From the NCBI RefSeq assembly GCF_024721585.1, contig NZ_CP102629.1, positions 806,001 to 870,000 of the forward strand: DNA of 64,000 nucleotides. Direction: 5' to 3'. The stretch comes from Sphingomicrobium aestuariivivum. Its GTDB lineage: Bacteria > Pseudomonadota > Alphaproteobacteria > Sphingomonadales > Sphingomonadaceae. The translations under genes were made by a program, and so were the position numbers. Of this stretch, positions 50,170-60,962 are shown piece after piece (position 1 is the stretch's first letter; every line of letters begins with the position of its first letter). A model generated the notes under the pieces. It was not told where the DNA came from and did no database searches. It saw nothing but the letters and a program-made list of their open reading frames with translations.

Positions 50170-51233
50170 AGCTGGTATCCGTCCCTTGCCATCAGGCTGC
50201 GCAAAATGCCCTCGCGGATGCCGCGGTCGGCGATGCCGAGGTCCTGCGCGGGCCAGATGTCGAGGATCGCCTCGAGGATGGCGCAGCCGGCCACCACGAG
50301 GTCGGCGCGCTCGGCCCCGATGCACGGCAGTGCCGCGCGTCCGGCCGGATCGCGCTCGGCGATGGTCTGGGTGATGTCGCGCATGGCGCTGATCGGCACG
50401 TGGAGGCCATCCACGGCGCGGCGGTCGTAGCTCGGCAGCTGGAGATAGACCGAGGCCAGCGTGGTCACCGTGCCGCTGGTGCCCAAGAGGCGGATGTCGG
50501 CGCGGTCCTTGGGCAGCCATTCGGCAAAGCGCGCGAAGCCCTCGCGGGCGCGGCGGCGCATACGGTCATAGGCGGCGATGCGGTCGGGCCCCTCGATATT
50601 GGGACGCCCCTCGCTTTCGGTCAGGCTGACGACGCCCCACGGCGCCGACCACCAGGCGCGGATGCGCGGCATCTCGCCATCGGGCTCGACCAGCACCAGC
50701 TCGGTCGAGCCGCCGCCGATGTCGAAGATGACCGCGGGGCCATCGCCCGGCCCCAAGAGCTTGTGACAGCCGAGGACGGCGAGCCGCGCTTCTTCCTGCG
50801 GCGGGATGATGTCGAGGACGATGCCCGTCTCGCGCCGCACGCGATCGACGAACTGGCGCCCGTTGGCGGCGCGGCGGCAGGCCTCGGTGGCGACCGAGCG
50901 GGCGAGCGTCACGTTGCGGCGCTTCAACTTCTGCGCGCACACGCCCAGCGCCGCGACCGCGCGGTCCATCGATTCGTCGGACAGGCGGCCGGAGGCGGCC
51001 AGCCCCTCGCCCAGCCGGACGATGCGGCTGAAAGCATCGATGACGGTGAACCCCTCGCCCCCGTCGGGACGGGCGATGAGGAGGCGGCAATTGTTGGTGC
51101 CGAGGTCGAGCGCCCCGTAGCTGGGTGCCCGCCCCCCGCGCGTCGGCGCGGCCGGAGCCGCTTTCGCGCGTGCGCCCCGGGAGCGCCTGCGGCGCGGCGG
51201 GGCCTTCCTTGCGGCGTCTTGCGCCATGAACAT
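50166..51233 (-). CDS. Ppx/GppA-family phosphatase
   Basis: 355-aa actin-fold enzyme: very basic N-terminal tail, then YGALDLGTNNCRLLIARP and IFDIGGGSTELVLVEPDG, the two phosphate loops, plus LGTSGTVTTLAS. Family members hydrolyse polyphosphate or pppGpp. At 355 aa it has only the two actin-like domains, without the C-terminal HD part of E. coli Ppx, so pppGpp or short polyP may be its substrate. Start could be 51233 or the ATG at 51227. A perfect 8-bp hairpin CCGCGGGC/GCCCGCGG (51251-51272) sits just upstream. Confidence 0.9.
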   Translation of the reverse strand: MFMAQDAARKAPPRRRRSRGARAKAAPAAPTRGGRAPSYGALDLGTNNCRLLIARPDGGEGFTVIDAFSRIVRLGEGLAASGRLSDESMDRAVAALGVCAQKLKRRNVTLARSVATEACRRAANGRQFVDRVRRETGIVLDIIPPQEEARLAVLGCHKLLGPGDGPAVIFDIGGGSTELVLVEPDGEMPRIRAWWSAPWGVVSLTESEGRPNIEGPDRIAAYDRMRRRAREGFARFAEWLPKDRADIRLLGTSGTVTTLASVYLQLPSYDRRAVDGLHVPISAMRDITQTIAERDPAGRAALPCIGAERADLVVAGCAILEAILDIWPAQDLGIADRGIREGILRSLMARDGYQL

Positions 51234-51335
51234 CTTCTTTCAACACGACACCGCGGGCAAAGTGGCCCGCGGCTGACCTGTGCCCTTTTTAACCCTCTTT
51301 GACGCGGCGGCGCAACCGGCATGGCGCAAGGGCTG

Positions 51336-51364
51336 TTGACAGGGTTCAAACGGCCTATTAGTAG
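51336..51364 (+). promoter_or_regulatory. Promoter of tRNA-Gln
   Basis: TTGACA (consensus -35), 17-base spacer, TAGTAG, then CCCGCC. Distance to the tRNA (42 bases) fits a short 5' leader. Confidence 0.65.
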
Positions 51365-51405
51365 CCCGCCCACGCGCTCCGGAGCGGCCTTGTCGCTCCA
51401 CGAGT

Positions 51406-51479
51406 TGCCCCATCGTCTAATGGTAAGACTACGGACTCTGAATCCGTCAATCGTGGTTCGAATCCACGTGGGGCATCCA
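51406..51479 (+). tRNA. tRNA-Gln (anticodon CTG)
   Basis: 74 bases including encoded CCA. Acceptor TGCCCCA/TGGGGCA, anticodon stem ACGGA/TCCGT with loop CTCTGAA (anticodon CTG at 51438-51440, reads CAG), T-arm CGTGG-TTCGAAT-CCACG. Confidence 0.97.
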
Positions 51480-51499
51480 GCGCTTTTCCCGCACATCGC

Positions 51500-51537
51500 A
51501 AAAGAAAAAAGGCGGTGCCGAAGCACCGCCCTTTCCC
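51500..51537 (-). terminator. Intrinsic terminator for the large lipoprotein gene
   Basis: Perfect stem GGCGGTGC / GCACCGCC, loop CGAA, with TTTTTTCTTTT on the minus strand. The plus side has CTTTCCC and may also end the tRNA-Gln transcript. Confidence 0.88.
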
Positions 51538-51587
51538 TTACGCAGTCCATAGGAAGCAAACCACGGCGCCGGGGGCACCGGGCGCGA

Positions 51588-53477
51588 TCAGCTGTTATTG
51601 CTGTCGCAGCCCAGCGCACCGGCCCAGTCGTTCCATGCCTGCGTCGCATATGCGGCATGGCTCGACAGGCCCTGCTCGGCGAGGCGCCGCGCGACGCGCT
51701 CGTCGAATTCACCCTTCTTGCCGCATTTGATCGGCGGCGCGTCGTCATAATAGCGCGTGAAGGTGCCGCTCCAGGCGACTCCGCAGCCGACCTTGTAGGC
51801 CAGCGTCGCTTCGCGCTGGTTATCGTTGCGATGGTCCTTGAGCGCGACCGTTTCCGCCTGGCAATCGCACGCGGCATAGGCCTTTTCCGTCCACGGCTTG
51901 CACACCCGCGCGGGGCGCGTGCCGGGGAAGTTTTCGCGCGGCTTCTCGTCATGATTGCGCAGCGCCAGCCGCGTCCCGCCCGAACTCCCCGACGCCGGCT
52001 CGCTACGGCGCCGGTTGACCGCGTCATAGATTTCCTGCTGGCGCTGTCGGCCGCGCTCGAGCGCCGCCTGGCGCGCCGCCTCGGCGGCCTGCGCCGCGCG
52101 CTCGGCCTCGCGCCGCTCAGCTTCCCGTTCAGCGGCATTCTGCGCGCTTATCTGGTTGTTGCGCATCCGCTGCATGTCGCGCTGGCGCTCTTCCTCGGCG
52201 CGGATCTGGCGCTGCAGTTCGTTGATCCGGCGCTGGTCCGCGGCCATTTCCGCACCCGCCTGCGCGAGCTGGGTCTTGGCGCTGTTGATCGCCCCCATGA
52301 TCATCTCATGCTCGCGCTGCTGGCGAATACGGCGCTCTGCCTCCTCCTGCTCGCGACGCAGCTGGGCCAGCCTGTTGTTCTCGCGGCGCTGCTCGGCACG
52401 ACGCTCCTCGGCACGGGCCTCGGCCGCCTCGCGCAGGACACGGCGGCGCTCCTCCTCGGCCAGCCAGTCGGCGCGGGCGATCTCATAGACTTCGCCCGCG
52501 GTGCGCCCGTCACGGTCGGTGAGGTCATCGACGACCCCCGCGACGATCATCCGGGCCAGGAGGTCCGAGCGCACCTCGCTAAGGTCGTGGCTTCCGTCAC
52601 CATAAGCGTAGAACAGGAGGTTGCGACCACGCTCGTCGCGCCAGCCGGCGCCCTGCCCGTCCTCGGCGAGCGCCACCATCGCGTGGAGATGATCGTTCTC
52701 GATGGCGAAGTCGACGGGATCAATATCGGGCGTCTTTCCCTCGACGATCGCGTCGTTGACATAAGCAACCGTCGTCCAGCTGCCCTCGACCGAGCGCCGC
52801 AACGCAGCCCCGTCACGGCGCCCGTTACGATAGACGACGAAAGTCCGCGTACCGTCGGGCGCTCTCATTTCCGCCGGTCCGTAGATCTTACCCTCGGCGG
52901 TCCAGCGACCATGAAAGGCGTAGTCGGAACTGTTTACATAGGTTCCTTCGCGCAGCACCCCTTTGCGGTATAGGCCGATGACGCGGCTGCCATTTGGGTT
53001 GGTGCTGTCGACCATCCGTTCCACATCGGGAAACTCGAAGCGTACCGTGGGGCGATAGGTCGAGCGCATGTCGGTGAACATGAAGACGCCAGCCTGCTTT
53101 GCCTGACCGATGTCAGCGGGCTGGAAACGCACCTTTACTTCTTCGGTGCTCCGTCGGCCGGTGTTTGTCTCGAGTTTGTAGGTGAAGATCGCGTCGAAAT
53201 AGGGGTACCGGTCGAACGCCGCACGATCGAGCCGATAATAATGTTTGAGGGCCGTATTCCCCTTGAAATTGTCTTGAACAACGAGGCCCACACCGTCGGT
53301 TTTCACGACCATCGGCGCGCGATGCGAGATCCGGATCGAGTCATGCGGGCTGCGCACGTTCTCCCAGTCGCTCGCGACATCGCTGTACAAGGTATAGTCG
53401 ATCGCATCGAACGCGACACAGCCCGTCAGACCGAGCGCCGCCAGCGGCGCCAGGGCAATCATCAGCTTTCGTTTCAT
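51588..53477 (-). CDS. Large lipoprotein of unknown function with coiled coil
   Basis: 629-aa protein of no family I recognise. Lipoprotein signal MKRKLMIALAPLAALGLTGC. Residues 20-260 form a beta-rich region with MORN-like pieces (GLYRKGVLREGTYVNSSDYAFHGRW, GKIYGPAEMRAPDGTRTFVVYRNG). About 265-330 looks like a degenerate ankyrin stretch (DERGRNLLFYAY, DRDGRTAGEVYEIAR). About 330-490 is a long Arg/Glu/Gln coiled coil, and 510-629 a Cys-containing end (CKPWTEKAYAACDCQ, VGCGVAW, IKCGKKGEF, LGCDS), with six or more Cys that may pair. Probably a periplasmic envelope protein spanning some distance from the outer membrane. Confidence 0.8.
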   Translation of the reverse strand: MKRKLMIALAPLAALGLTGCVAFDAIDYTLYSDVASDWENVRSPHDSIRISHRAPMVVKTDGVGLVVQDNFKGNTALKHYYRLDRAAFDRYPYFDAIFTYKLETNTGRRSTEEVKVRFQPADIGQAKQAGVFMFTDMRSTYRPTVRFEFPDVERMVDSTNPNGSRVIGLYRKGVLREGTYVNSSDYAFHGRWTAEGKIYGPAEMRAPDGTRTFVVYRNGRRDGAALRRSVEGSWTTVAYVNDAIVEGKTPDIDPVDFAIENDHLHAMVALAEDGQGAGWRDERGRNLLFYAYGDGSHDLSEVRSDLLARMIVAGVVDDLTDRDGRTAGEVYEIARADWLAEEERRRVLREAAEARAEERRAEQRRENNRLAQLRREQEEAERRIRQQREHEMIMGAINSAKTQLAQAGAEMAADQRRINELQRQIRAEEERQRDMQRMRNNQISAQNAAEREAERREAERAAQAAEAARQAALERGRQRQQEIYDAVNRRRSEPASGSSGGTRLALRNHDEKPRENFPGTRPARVCKPWTEKAYAACDCQAETVALKDHRNDNQREATLAYKVGCGVAWSGTFTRYYDDAPPIKCGKKGEFDERVARRLAEQGLSSHAAYATQAWNDWAGALGCDSNNS

Positions 53478-53580
53478 CGTCCCCCCCGGAAGACATTGAT
53501 ATGATGGCGTTCCTTCTAAAGGGACGCCGTCTTTCCGGGATAGCTGGAACTAGTTATAGGTTTTCAAAATAACAGCCTTA

Positions 53581-53653
53581 ACGGACCTCGTTAACGGGGC
53601 CGGCCCCATAGAGCCGACCCCGCCCTCTCAATTGTAACGAGAGAGAGGTCCGT
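53581..53653 (-). other. Candidate structured RNA element (three-way junction)
   Basis: A 9-bp perfect closing stem (ACGGACCTC 53581-53589 with GAGGTCCGT 53645-53653) encloses two hairpins: GGGGCCGGC/GCCGACCCC (about 53597-53621, one wobble) and CTCTC/GAGAG (53625-53629, 53639-53643). It lies between the SleB and large-lipoprotein genes, both minus strand. There is no T-tract after it, so it is not a plain terminator. It matches no riboswitch class I know. Confidence 0.4.
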
Positions 53654-53668
53654 GAAGCCCCGCGGGGC

Positions 53669-54265
53669 TTAGCTCTGGTAGAAGATGTGCGTACCGACCT
53701 TGGCGACCTCGTTGAAGGCCGGGGCCCAATGCGGGTTCACATAGTCGGCGTGGTACCACAGGACGTCGCCACGGACGATCTCATGGGCATCGTCGATCGC
53801 GACCTGCGCGACGGCCTTGGCGGTGTCCCACGGCTTCATTTCGGTGATGCGGGGGAAGCGACGGTTCTGCACGAAGCTGAACTGCGCCTTCTGCTTGATC
53901 ACGTCGCACCAGTTGTCGGGATACTGCCCGCTCTCGGCGCGGTTGATCACGACGTCGGCGACGGCCAGCTGGCCCTCGAGGCTTTCGCCACGCGCCTCGA
54001 AGTAGATCGCGTTGGCAAGACACCATTCCTGTTCGTTGAGCTCGTTGTCGGCGATGCCGCGGTTGTTGGCGACCATCTCGTCGAGCGTGAACTGTTCGTC
54101 TTCCGCGATTTCCGCAGCGCGGTCGAGGAAGGCGGCGCGGGTCGTTTCGTCAAGCGCCGGACCCGTGGCGGCAGTCATGTGAGCGGAAACCTGGGTACCA
54201 CCGGCGGTGGCAAGCAAAGCGGCACCAATGACGGGCACGAAGCCCGAAGTAAGGAACTTGGTCAA
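53669..54265 (-). CDS. Cell wall hydrolase SleB-like
   Basis: 198-aa exported hydrolase. Signal TKFLTSGFVPVIGAALLATAGG, then a Hydrolase_2/SleB domain with EWCLANAIYFEARGESLEGQLAVADVVINRA (catalytic Glu), QFSFV and GDVLWYHADYVNPHWA. Probably a lytic transglycosylase acting on peptidoglycan. Start: a TTG at 54265 after AGAGAATAAT gives a clean signal peptide; a GTG at 54292 adds nine residues. A CAAGGA...TCCTTG inverted repeat and AT-rich DNA lie upstream. Confidence 0.9.
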   Translation of the reverse strand: MTKFLTSGFVPVIGAALLATAGGTQVSAHMTAATGPALDETTRAAFLDRAAEIAEDEQFTLDEMVANNRGIADNELNEQEWCLANAIYFEARGESLEGQLAVADVVINRAESGQYPDNWCDVIKQKAQFSFVQNRRFPRITEMKPWDTAKAVAQVAIDDAHEIVRGDVLWYHADYVNPHWAPAFNEVAKVGTHIFYQS

Positions 54266-54628
54266 ATTATTCTCTAATAAGTGCGGCCGCACATTCAGCT
54301 GCCAGCAGGCTCGTCCCCGCTAGGTGAGGCAGTTGAAGATGTCGTCCGTCTCGCTCTCGCTCTTCGCCTACCCTCCACGGCGGCGCGAGCCCTCGCTCTC
54401 TCTCGTTACAAGGATCAATTTAGTTCCTTGTTGAAATTAAAAAAGTAGGTGAGCGGTAAACGGATTGTGCAGCGCGACGAAATGCGCAACTTCTTGAAAA
54501 CGCTCGTTTTTTCTTGCCGTTACATGAACGATTAGCTGTCCATTACATGAACGAAAAAGCCCCCGCCGCAACTCGTCGGCGAGGGCCTTCACTTCATCGC
54601 CGGGCCTTTTTCGCCCGAAACCGCCGAA
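54266..54628. other. Intergenic region between SleB gene and typA (363 bases)
   Basis: Holds the likely SleB promoter area (minus strand) in an AT-rich patch around 54409-54450 with inverted repeat CAAGGA-N10-TCCTTG (54409-54430). It also holds a 12-base direct repeat TTACATGAACGA (54520-54531 and 54543-54554) and the typA terminator (54553-54586). No gene seen. Confidence 0.5.
54553..54586 (-). terminator. Intrinsic terminator after typA
   Basis: Stem GCCC.CGCCG / CGGCGAGGGC (54559-54568, 54577-54586, one wobble on the minus strand) followed by TTTTTC on the minus strand. Confidence 0.75.
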
Positions 54629-56464
54629 TCAGACGGCAGCAGCGTCCTTGCGCGACATTTTCTTGCGCTCGTGCGTGTCGAGATAGCGCTTCCGGAGGCG
54701 GATCGCGCCCGGCGTCACCTCGACCAGTTCATCGTCCTGGATATAGGCGATGGCCTGCTCGAGCGTCATGCGGCGCGGCGGGGTCAGGCGGATGCCTTCA
54801 TCCTTGCCCGAGGCACGGAAGTTGGTGAGCTGCTTGGACTTCTGGGCGTTGACCTCGAGGTCCTGCGGCTTGGCATTCTCGCCGATCACCATGCCCGCAT
54901 AAAGCGGATCGCCCGGCGAGACGAAGAGGATGCCGCGATCTTCGAGCGCATTGAGCGCATAGGCGACCGCATCGCCCTTCTCCATCGAGATGAGCGCGCC
55001 ATTCTGGCGCCCCTCGATCTTGCCCTTGTAGGGACCGTAACGCTCGAACACGCGGTTCATGATGCCGGTGCCGCGGGTGTCGGACAGGAATTCGCCATGA
55101 TAGCCGATGAGGCCCCGGCTGGGCGCCGAGAAGGTCAGGCGGGTCTTGCCCTGCCCCGAGGGACGCATGTCGGTCATCTCGGCCTTGCGCATCGCCATCT
55201 TCTCGACGACCGTGCCCGAATAATCGTCATCGACGTCGACGACGACGGTCTCATAGGGCTCTTCCTTGCCCTCGGGCGTCTCGCGCAGCAACACGCGCGG
55301 ACGGCTGATCGACAGTTCGAAGCCCTCGCGGCGCATGTTCTCGATGAGCACGCCGAGCTGGAGTTCGCCGCGGCCGGCAACCTCGAAGGCGTCCTTGTCG
55401 GCGCTTTCCGACACGCGGATCGCGACATTGGTCTCGGCCTCGCGCTCGAGGCGCTCGCGGATGACGCGGCTCTGCACCTTGTCGCCGTCCTGGCCGGCGA
55501 ACGGGCTGTCGTTGACCGCGAAGGTCATGCTGAGCGTCGGCGGGTCGATTTCAGAGGCCGGGACCGGCTCGGTGATGGTCGGCGTGCCGATGGTGTTCGA
55601 CACGGTGGCGGTCATGAGGCCCGCGACGGCGACGATGTCGCCTGCCTTGGCTTCCTCGACCGGCACGCGCTCGAGACCCTTGAAGGCGAACAGCTTGGAG
55701 ATGCGCGCATCTTCCACCTTGTTGCCGTTGATGTCGATCGCGCGGACGGGATCGCCGACCTTGAGCGTACCCTGCTCGATGCGGCCGGTGAGGATGCGCC
55801 CGAGGAAGTTGTCGCGGTCGAGCAGCGTCGCCAGCATCTTGAACTCGCCCTCGGTGTCGAGGCCGGGCGCGGGGACATGGTCGACGATGGTCTCGAACAG
55901 CGGGACGAGGTCGCCCTCGCGCACGGTCGGATCCTTCGAGGCAAAGCCCGCACGGCCCGAGGCATAAAGCGCGGGGAAGTCGAGCTGTTCGTCATTGGCG
56001 TCGAGCGTGAGGAAGAGTTCGAACACTTCGTCGAGCACTTCGGCCTCGCGCGCGTCGGGACGGTCGATCTTGTTGACCACGACGATGGGCTGGAGGCCGA
56101 GGCCGAGCGCCTTCTGGCAGACGAACTTGGTCTGCGGCATCGGGCCTTCGGCGGCATCGACGAGCAGGATCACGCCGTCGACCATCGAGAGGATGCGTTC
56201 CACCTCGGCGCCGAAGTCGGCGTGGCCCGGGGTGTCGACGATGTTGATCCGCACCGGCTCGCGCCCCTCGCCTTCCCAGACGATCGAGGTGCATTTGGCG
56301 AGAATGGTGATCCCGCGTTCCTTCTCGAGATCGTTCGAGTCCATCGCGCGTTCCTCGACGCGCTGGTTGTCGCGGAAGGTGCCCGACTGGCGGAAAAGCT
56401 GGTCGACGAGGGTGGTCTTGCCATGATCGACGTGCGCGATGATGGCTACGTTACGAAGCTGCAT
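54629..56464 (-). CDS. typA: Translational GTPase TypA/BipA
   Basis: 611-aa EF-G-like GTPase needed for 50S assembly and stress growth. G domain motifs: G1 [10 protein letters not shown], switch GITI, G3 DTPGH, and NKID. Later domains carry the BipA-specific C-terminal region ([61 protein letters not shown]). Length normal. Monocistronic with own terminator. Confidence 0.98.
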   Translation of the reverse strand: MQLRNVAIIAHVDHGKTTLVDQLFRQSGTFRDNQRVEERAMDSNDLEKERGITILAKCTSIVWEGEGREPVRINIVDTPGHADFGAEVERILSMVDGVILLVDAAEGPMPQTKFVCQKALGLGLQPIVVVNKIDRPDAREAEVLDEVFELFLTLDANDEQLDFPALYASGRAGFASKDPTVREGDLVPLFETIVDHVPAPGLDTEGEFKMLATLLDRDNFLGRILTGRIEQGTLKVGDPVRAIDINGNKVEDARISKLFAFKGLERVPVEEAKAGDIVAVAGLMTATVSNTIGTPTITEPVPASEIDPPTLSMTFAVNDSPFAGQDGDKVQSRVIRERLEREAETNVAIRVSESADKDAFEVAGRGELQLGVLIENMRREGFELSISRPRVLLRETPEGKEEPYETVVVDVDDDYSGTVVEKMAMRKAEMTDMRPSGQGKTRLTFSAPSRGLIGYHGEFLSDTRGTGIMNRVFERYGPYKGKIEGRQNGALISMEKGDAVAYALNALEDRGILFVSPGDPLYAGMVIGENAKPQDLEVNAQKSKQLTNFRASGKDEGIRLTPPRRMTLEQAIAYIQDDELVEVTPGAIRLRKRYLDTHERKKMSRKDAAAV

Positions 56465-56532
56465 AAATATTTGTCCGGCTAGGAGGTTTGGCGGCCCCCT
56501 AGCCGAAAAGCGTCTCCGCGCCTAGCCCATAG

Positions 56533-57078
56533 CTACCGCTTGAAGGGGGGCATTCGTCCCGCAGCGGCATCGCGTCGGCTCTGGTGGTAGACCGCCGCGA
56601 GGAGGTGGACGCCGAGCAAGGCGGCAAAGGCCCACACATAGGTCTCGTGCGCATCGCCGGCCCAGTCGGCGACCGCTTCGGTCACGCCCGGCACGGCGGG
56701 GAAGGCGAGCCCGAACTTCAAGCCCACCATGCCGCCCTTGTCGGAGACCGCCATGAGACCGCCGAGCGGAATGGCGACCATGAAGACATAGAGCAGGAAG
56801 TGGCTGATGCCGCCTGCCAGCCGTTCCCAGGCGGGCAGCCGCTCGGGCTGCTTGGGCGCGGTAGTGAAGAAGCGGGTGAGGAGGCGGAAGAGCACCACGA
56901 GGATCAGCGCCGCGCCGAGCGTCTTGTGCCACTCGAACCAGTCGGCGCGCTCGGGGGTGCCCTTCTCGTAGACCTTGTGGAACAGCCAGCCGGTCGTGAA
57001 CTGGCCGATGACCAGCGCGGCGGCGAGCCAGTGCCAGAAGGCGGCGAGCGTCGAATAACGGTGAAGCGGCTTTTGCAT
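56533..57078 (-). CDS. Cytochrome b561-type membrane protein
   Basis: 181-aa four-helix di-haem b561. Haem-ligand His pattern: LHRYSTLAAFWHWLA, WFEWHKTLGAAL, and GVHLLAAVYHQS. Carries electrons across the inner membrane, probably from ubiquinol. Start MQKPLHRYS set by GGGGGGA just upstream. No partner gene beside it. Confidence 0.92.
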   Translation of the reverse strand: MQKPLHRYSTLAAFWHWLAAALVIGQFTTGWLFHKVYEKGTPERADWFEWHKTLGAALILVVLFRLLTRFFTTAPKQPERLPAWERLAGGISHFLLYVFMVAIPLGGLMAVSDKGGMVGLKFGLAFPAVPGVTEAVADWAGDAHETYVWAFAALLGVHLLAAVYHQSRRDAAAGRMPPFKR

Positions 57079-57133
57079 GTTCCCCCCGGAATGATGTTGC
57101 GCGGACGCTGGCATGACGCCGCGCCATGTTCAA

Positions 57134-57172
57134 CGAAAAAGGCCGCCGTCACCTGTTGTGACGACGGCCGTT
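57134..57172 (-). terminator. Intrinsic terminator after the FadJ-type gene
   Basis: 12-bp stem GGCCGYCGTCAC / GTGACGACGGCC (57141-57152, 57158-57169) and TTTTTC on the minus strand, 19 bases past the stop. Confidence 0.82.
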
Positions 57173-57190
57173 TCCTTCAGCAATGCGCGC

Positions 57191-59241
<2,051 letters not shown>

Positions 59242-59245
<4 letters not shown>

Positions 59246-59361
59246 TTCTTTTCCTTCTTTGCTTTTTCCGTTCGGCCAGTAGTCGAGGCCATACGATAGC
59301 GTTTCGCCCGGTTTTTCACGGAACGTTCTTTAACACTTAGGTCCTTGTAGGTTTTCTGCAT
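59242..59361 (-). CDS. Basic 39-aa small protein upstream of the FadJ-type gene
   Basis: Uncatalogued ORF found by eye: begins [15 protein letters not shown], ends with TEKAKKEKK. About a third of residues are Lys or Arg, with no Cys or hydrophobic run. Its stop (TGA) overlaps the FadJ-type start codon as ATGA. AAGGAG lies seven bases upstream of its ATG but is buried in a hairpin (59364-59386). It uses more A-rich codons than the neighbours. It may be a nucleic-acid-binding peptide or a translated leader controlling the downstream enzyme. Function unknown. Confidence 0.6.
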
Positions 59362-59363
59362 CT

Positions 59364-59386
59364 GGCAGCTCCTTTCGGAGCTTGCC
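59364..59386 (-). promoter_or_regulatory. Shine-Dalgarno-sequestering hairpin before the 39-aa ORF
   Basis: On the minus strand: GGC-A-AGCTCC, GAAA tetraloop, GGAGCTGCC, a 9-bp stem with one bulged A. The AAGGAG ribosome-binding site forms the 3' side of loop and stem, two bases before the ATG. Closed, it would block translation of the ORF and of the coupled enzyme gene. Confidence 0.55.
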
Positions 59387-59430
59387 CATCACAACGTGTT
59401 TATCACTTCGATGCCACATTAACCCAAGTC

Positions 59431-60189
59431 CTAGCTTGCGGTGCGGCCGTAGACTTGCCGCGTATAGGGGTGGGAACTGGAAAGTCCGCCGTCGACGACT
59501 AACGCGTGGCCGTTGACGTAGGATGCCTCCTCGGAGGCGAGGAACAGGGCGGCATGGGCGATCTCTTCAGGCTCGCCGCCGCGCTGCAGGGGATTGAGGC
59601 TGCCGATCTCGGCCTCGCGGCCCTTCTGGCGCGCATGGTCGTAGATGAACTGGGTCATGCCGGTCTCGATCAGGCCGGGGCAGATGGCATTGACGCGCAC
59701 GCCCGAGCCGGTGAGCTGCTGGGCGCTGATCTTGACGAGGTTGATGACGCCCGCTTTCGAGGCCGTATAGGCCGGCCCGCCCGCGCCCGAGCGCAGGCCC
59801 GCGACGCTTGCGGTGACGATGATCGAGCCGCCGCCGCGCTTCTTGATGTGCGGCGCGGCATGCTTGATCGCCATCGCGGGGCCGATCAGGTTGACGCGCA
59901 GGATCTCGGCCCAGGCACGCTCGTCCTGGTCGAAGATGCCGTCGAACCCGCCCGAGACGCCCGCATTGGCGAACAGGATGTCGAGCCCGCCATGCTGGTC
60001 GACGGTCTGGTCGATGAGCGATTTAACGCTCTGCTCGGAGCCTGCATCGACCTCGACGTCGGTGCCCATGAGGTCGGCGCCGACCACGGTGGCGCCTTCG
60101 CTGCGCCACAGGTCGGCGGTCGCGCGCCCTATCCCCGAGCCCGCGCCGGTGATGATGGCGACCTTGCCCTCGAGACGCCCCTTGCTCAC
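59431..60189 (-). CDS. Short-chain dehydrogenase/reductase 1
   Basis: 252-aa classical SDR. NAD(P) loop [13 protein letters not shown] motif [11 protein letters not shown], catalytic Ser then YTASK (Tyr-x-x-x-Lys), and C-terminal [13 protein letters not shown]. Likely oxidises a hydroxyl or reduces a keto group on an acyl-CoA or terpenoid-type substrate. Overlaps the upstream SDR gene by ATGA. Confidence 0.93.
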   Translation of the reverse strand: MSKGRLEGKVAIITGAGSGIGRATADLWRSEGATVVGADLMGTDVEVDAGSEQSVKSLIDQTVDQHGGLDILFANAGVSGGFDGIFDQDERAWAEILRVNLIGPAMAIKHAAPHIKKRGGGSIIVTASVAGLRSGAGGPAYTASKAGVINLVKISAQQLTGSGVRVNAICPGLIETGMTQFIYDHARQKGREAEIGSLNPLQRGGEPEEIAHAALFLASEEASYVNGHALVVDGGLSSSHPYTRQVYGRTAS

Positions 60190-60962
60190 AGCCCTGCTCC
60201 GATGGTCGACCCGCCGTCGACGACGATGCTCTGGCCGGTCATGTAGCTACTGGCAGGCGAAGCGAGATAAACCGCCGCGCCCGCGATTTCCTCGGGCTCT
60301 CCGATGCGGCGAAGAGGCATGTGGCGGGTGATCTTCTTGAGGAGCTCGGGGTTCTCCCACAGCGCCTTGGCGAAGTCGGTGCGGATGAGGCCCGGCGCGA
60401 TGCAGTTCACGCGAACCTTCCTGGGCCCGAACTCGGCGGCAAGGTTGCGCGCCAGCTGGAAGTCGGCGGCCTTGGAGACGTTATAGGCACCGATGGTGGT
60501 GCTGGCCGTCATGCCCCCGATCGAGGAGACGATGACGATCGAGCCGTCCTCGCGCTCCAGCATGCCGGGCGCGACCATCTGGATCAGCCAGTGGTTCGAG
60601 ATGACATTGTTCTGGAGGATTTTCTCGAACTGCTCGTCGGTGATCCCGCCCATCGGCCCGTAATAGGGGTTGGAGGCGGCGTTGCAGACGAGGATGTCGA
60701 CCTGGCCGAATTCGGCATTGGCTCGATCGACCATCGCCTGCAGCCCCGCCTTGTCCGAGATGTTGGCAGCGACCGCGATGGCCTTGCCTTTCCCCGCCGC
60801 GTTGATCGCCGTGGCGACTTCCTCGCAGGTTTCCTGCGTGCGGCTCGAGATGACGACATTGGCGCCGCGCATCGCCAGCTGTTCGGCGATCGCCTTGCCG
60901 ATGCCGCGGCTGGAGCCGGTGACGATGGCGCTCTTGCCTGAAAGGTCGAAGGGATCGGTCAT
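60186..60962 (-). CDS. Short-chain dehydrogenase/reductase 2
   Basis: 258-aa classical SDR with [16 protein letters not shown] (cofactor loop), [18 protein letters not shown]...YNVSKAA (Ser, Tyr, Lys) and [15 protein letters not shown]. The start [10 protein letters not shown] overlaps the end of the upstream acyl-CoA dehydrogenase by four bases, so the two are translated together. Confidence 0.93.
   Translation of the reverse strand: MTDPFDLSGKSAIVTGSSRGIGKAIAEQLAMRGANVVISSRTQETCEEVATAINAAGKGKAIAVAANISDKAGLQAMVDRANAEFGQVDILVCNAASNPYYGPMGGITDEQFEKILQNNVISNHWLIQMVAPGMLEREDGSIVIVSSIGGMTASTTIGAYNVSKAADFQLARNLAAEFGPRKVRVNCIAPGLIRTDFAKALWENPELLKKITRHMPLRRIGEPEEIAGAAVYLASPASSYMTGQSIVVDGGSTIGAGL

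Noticed and set aside
53655-53670. AAGCCCCGCGGGGCTT palindrome as the SleB terminator
   Set aside because: It leaves no loop for a stable hairpin and has no T-tract; kept only as part of the local structure.
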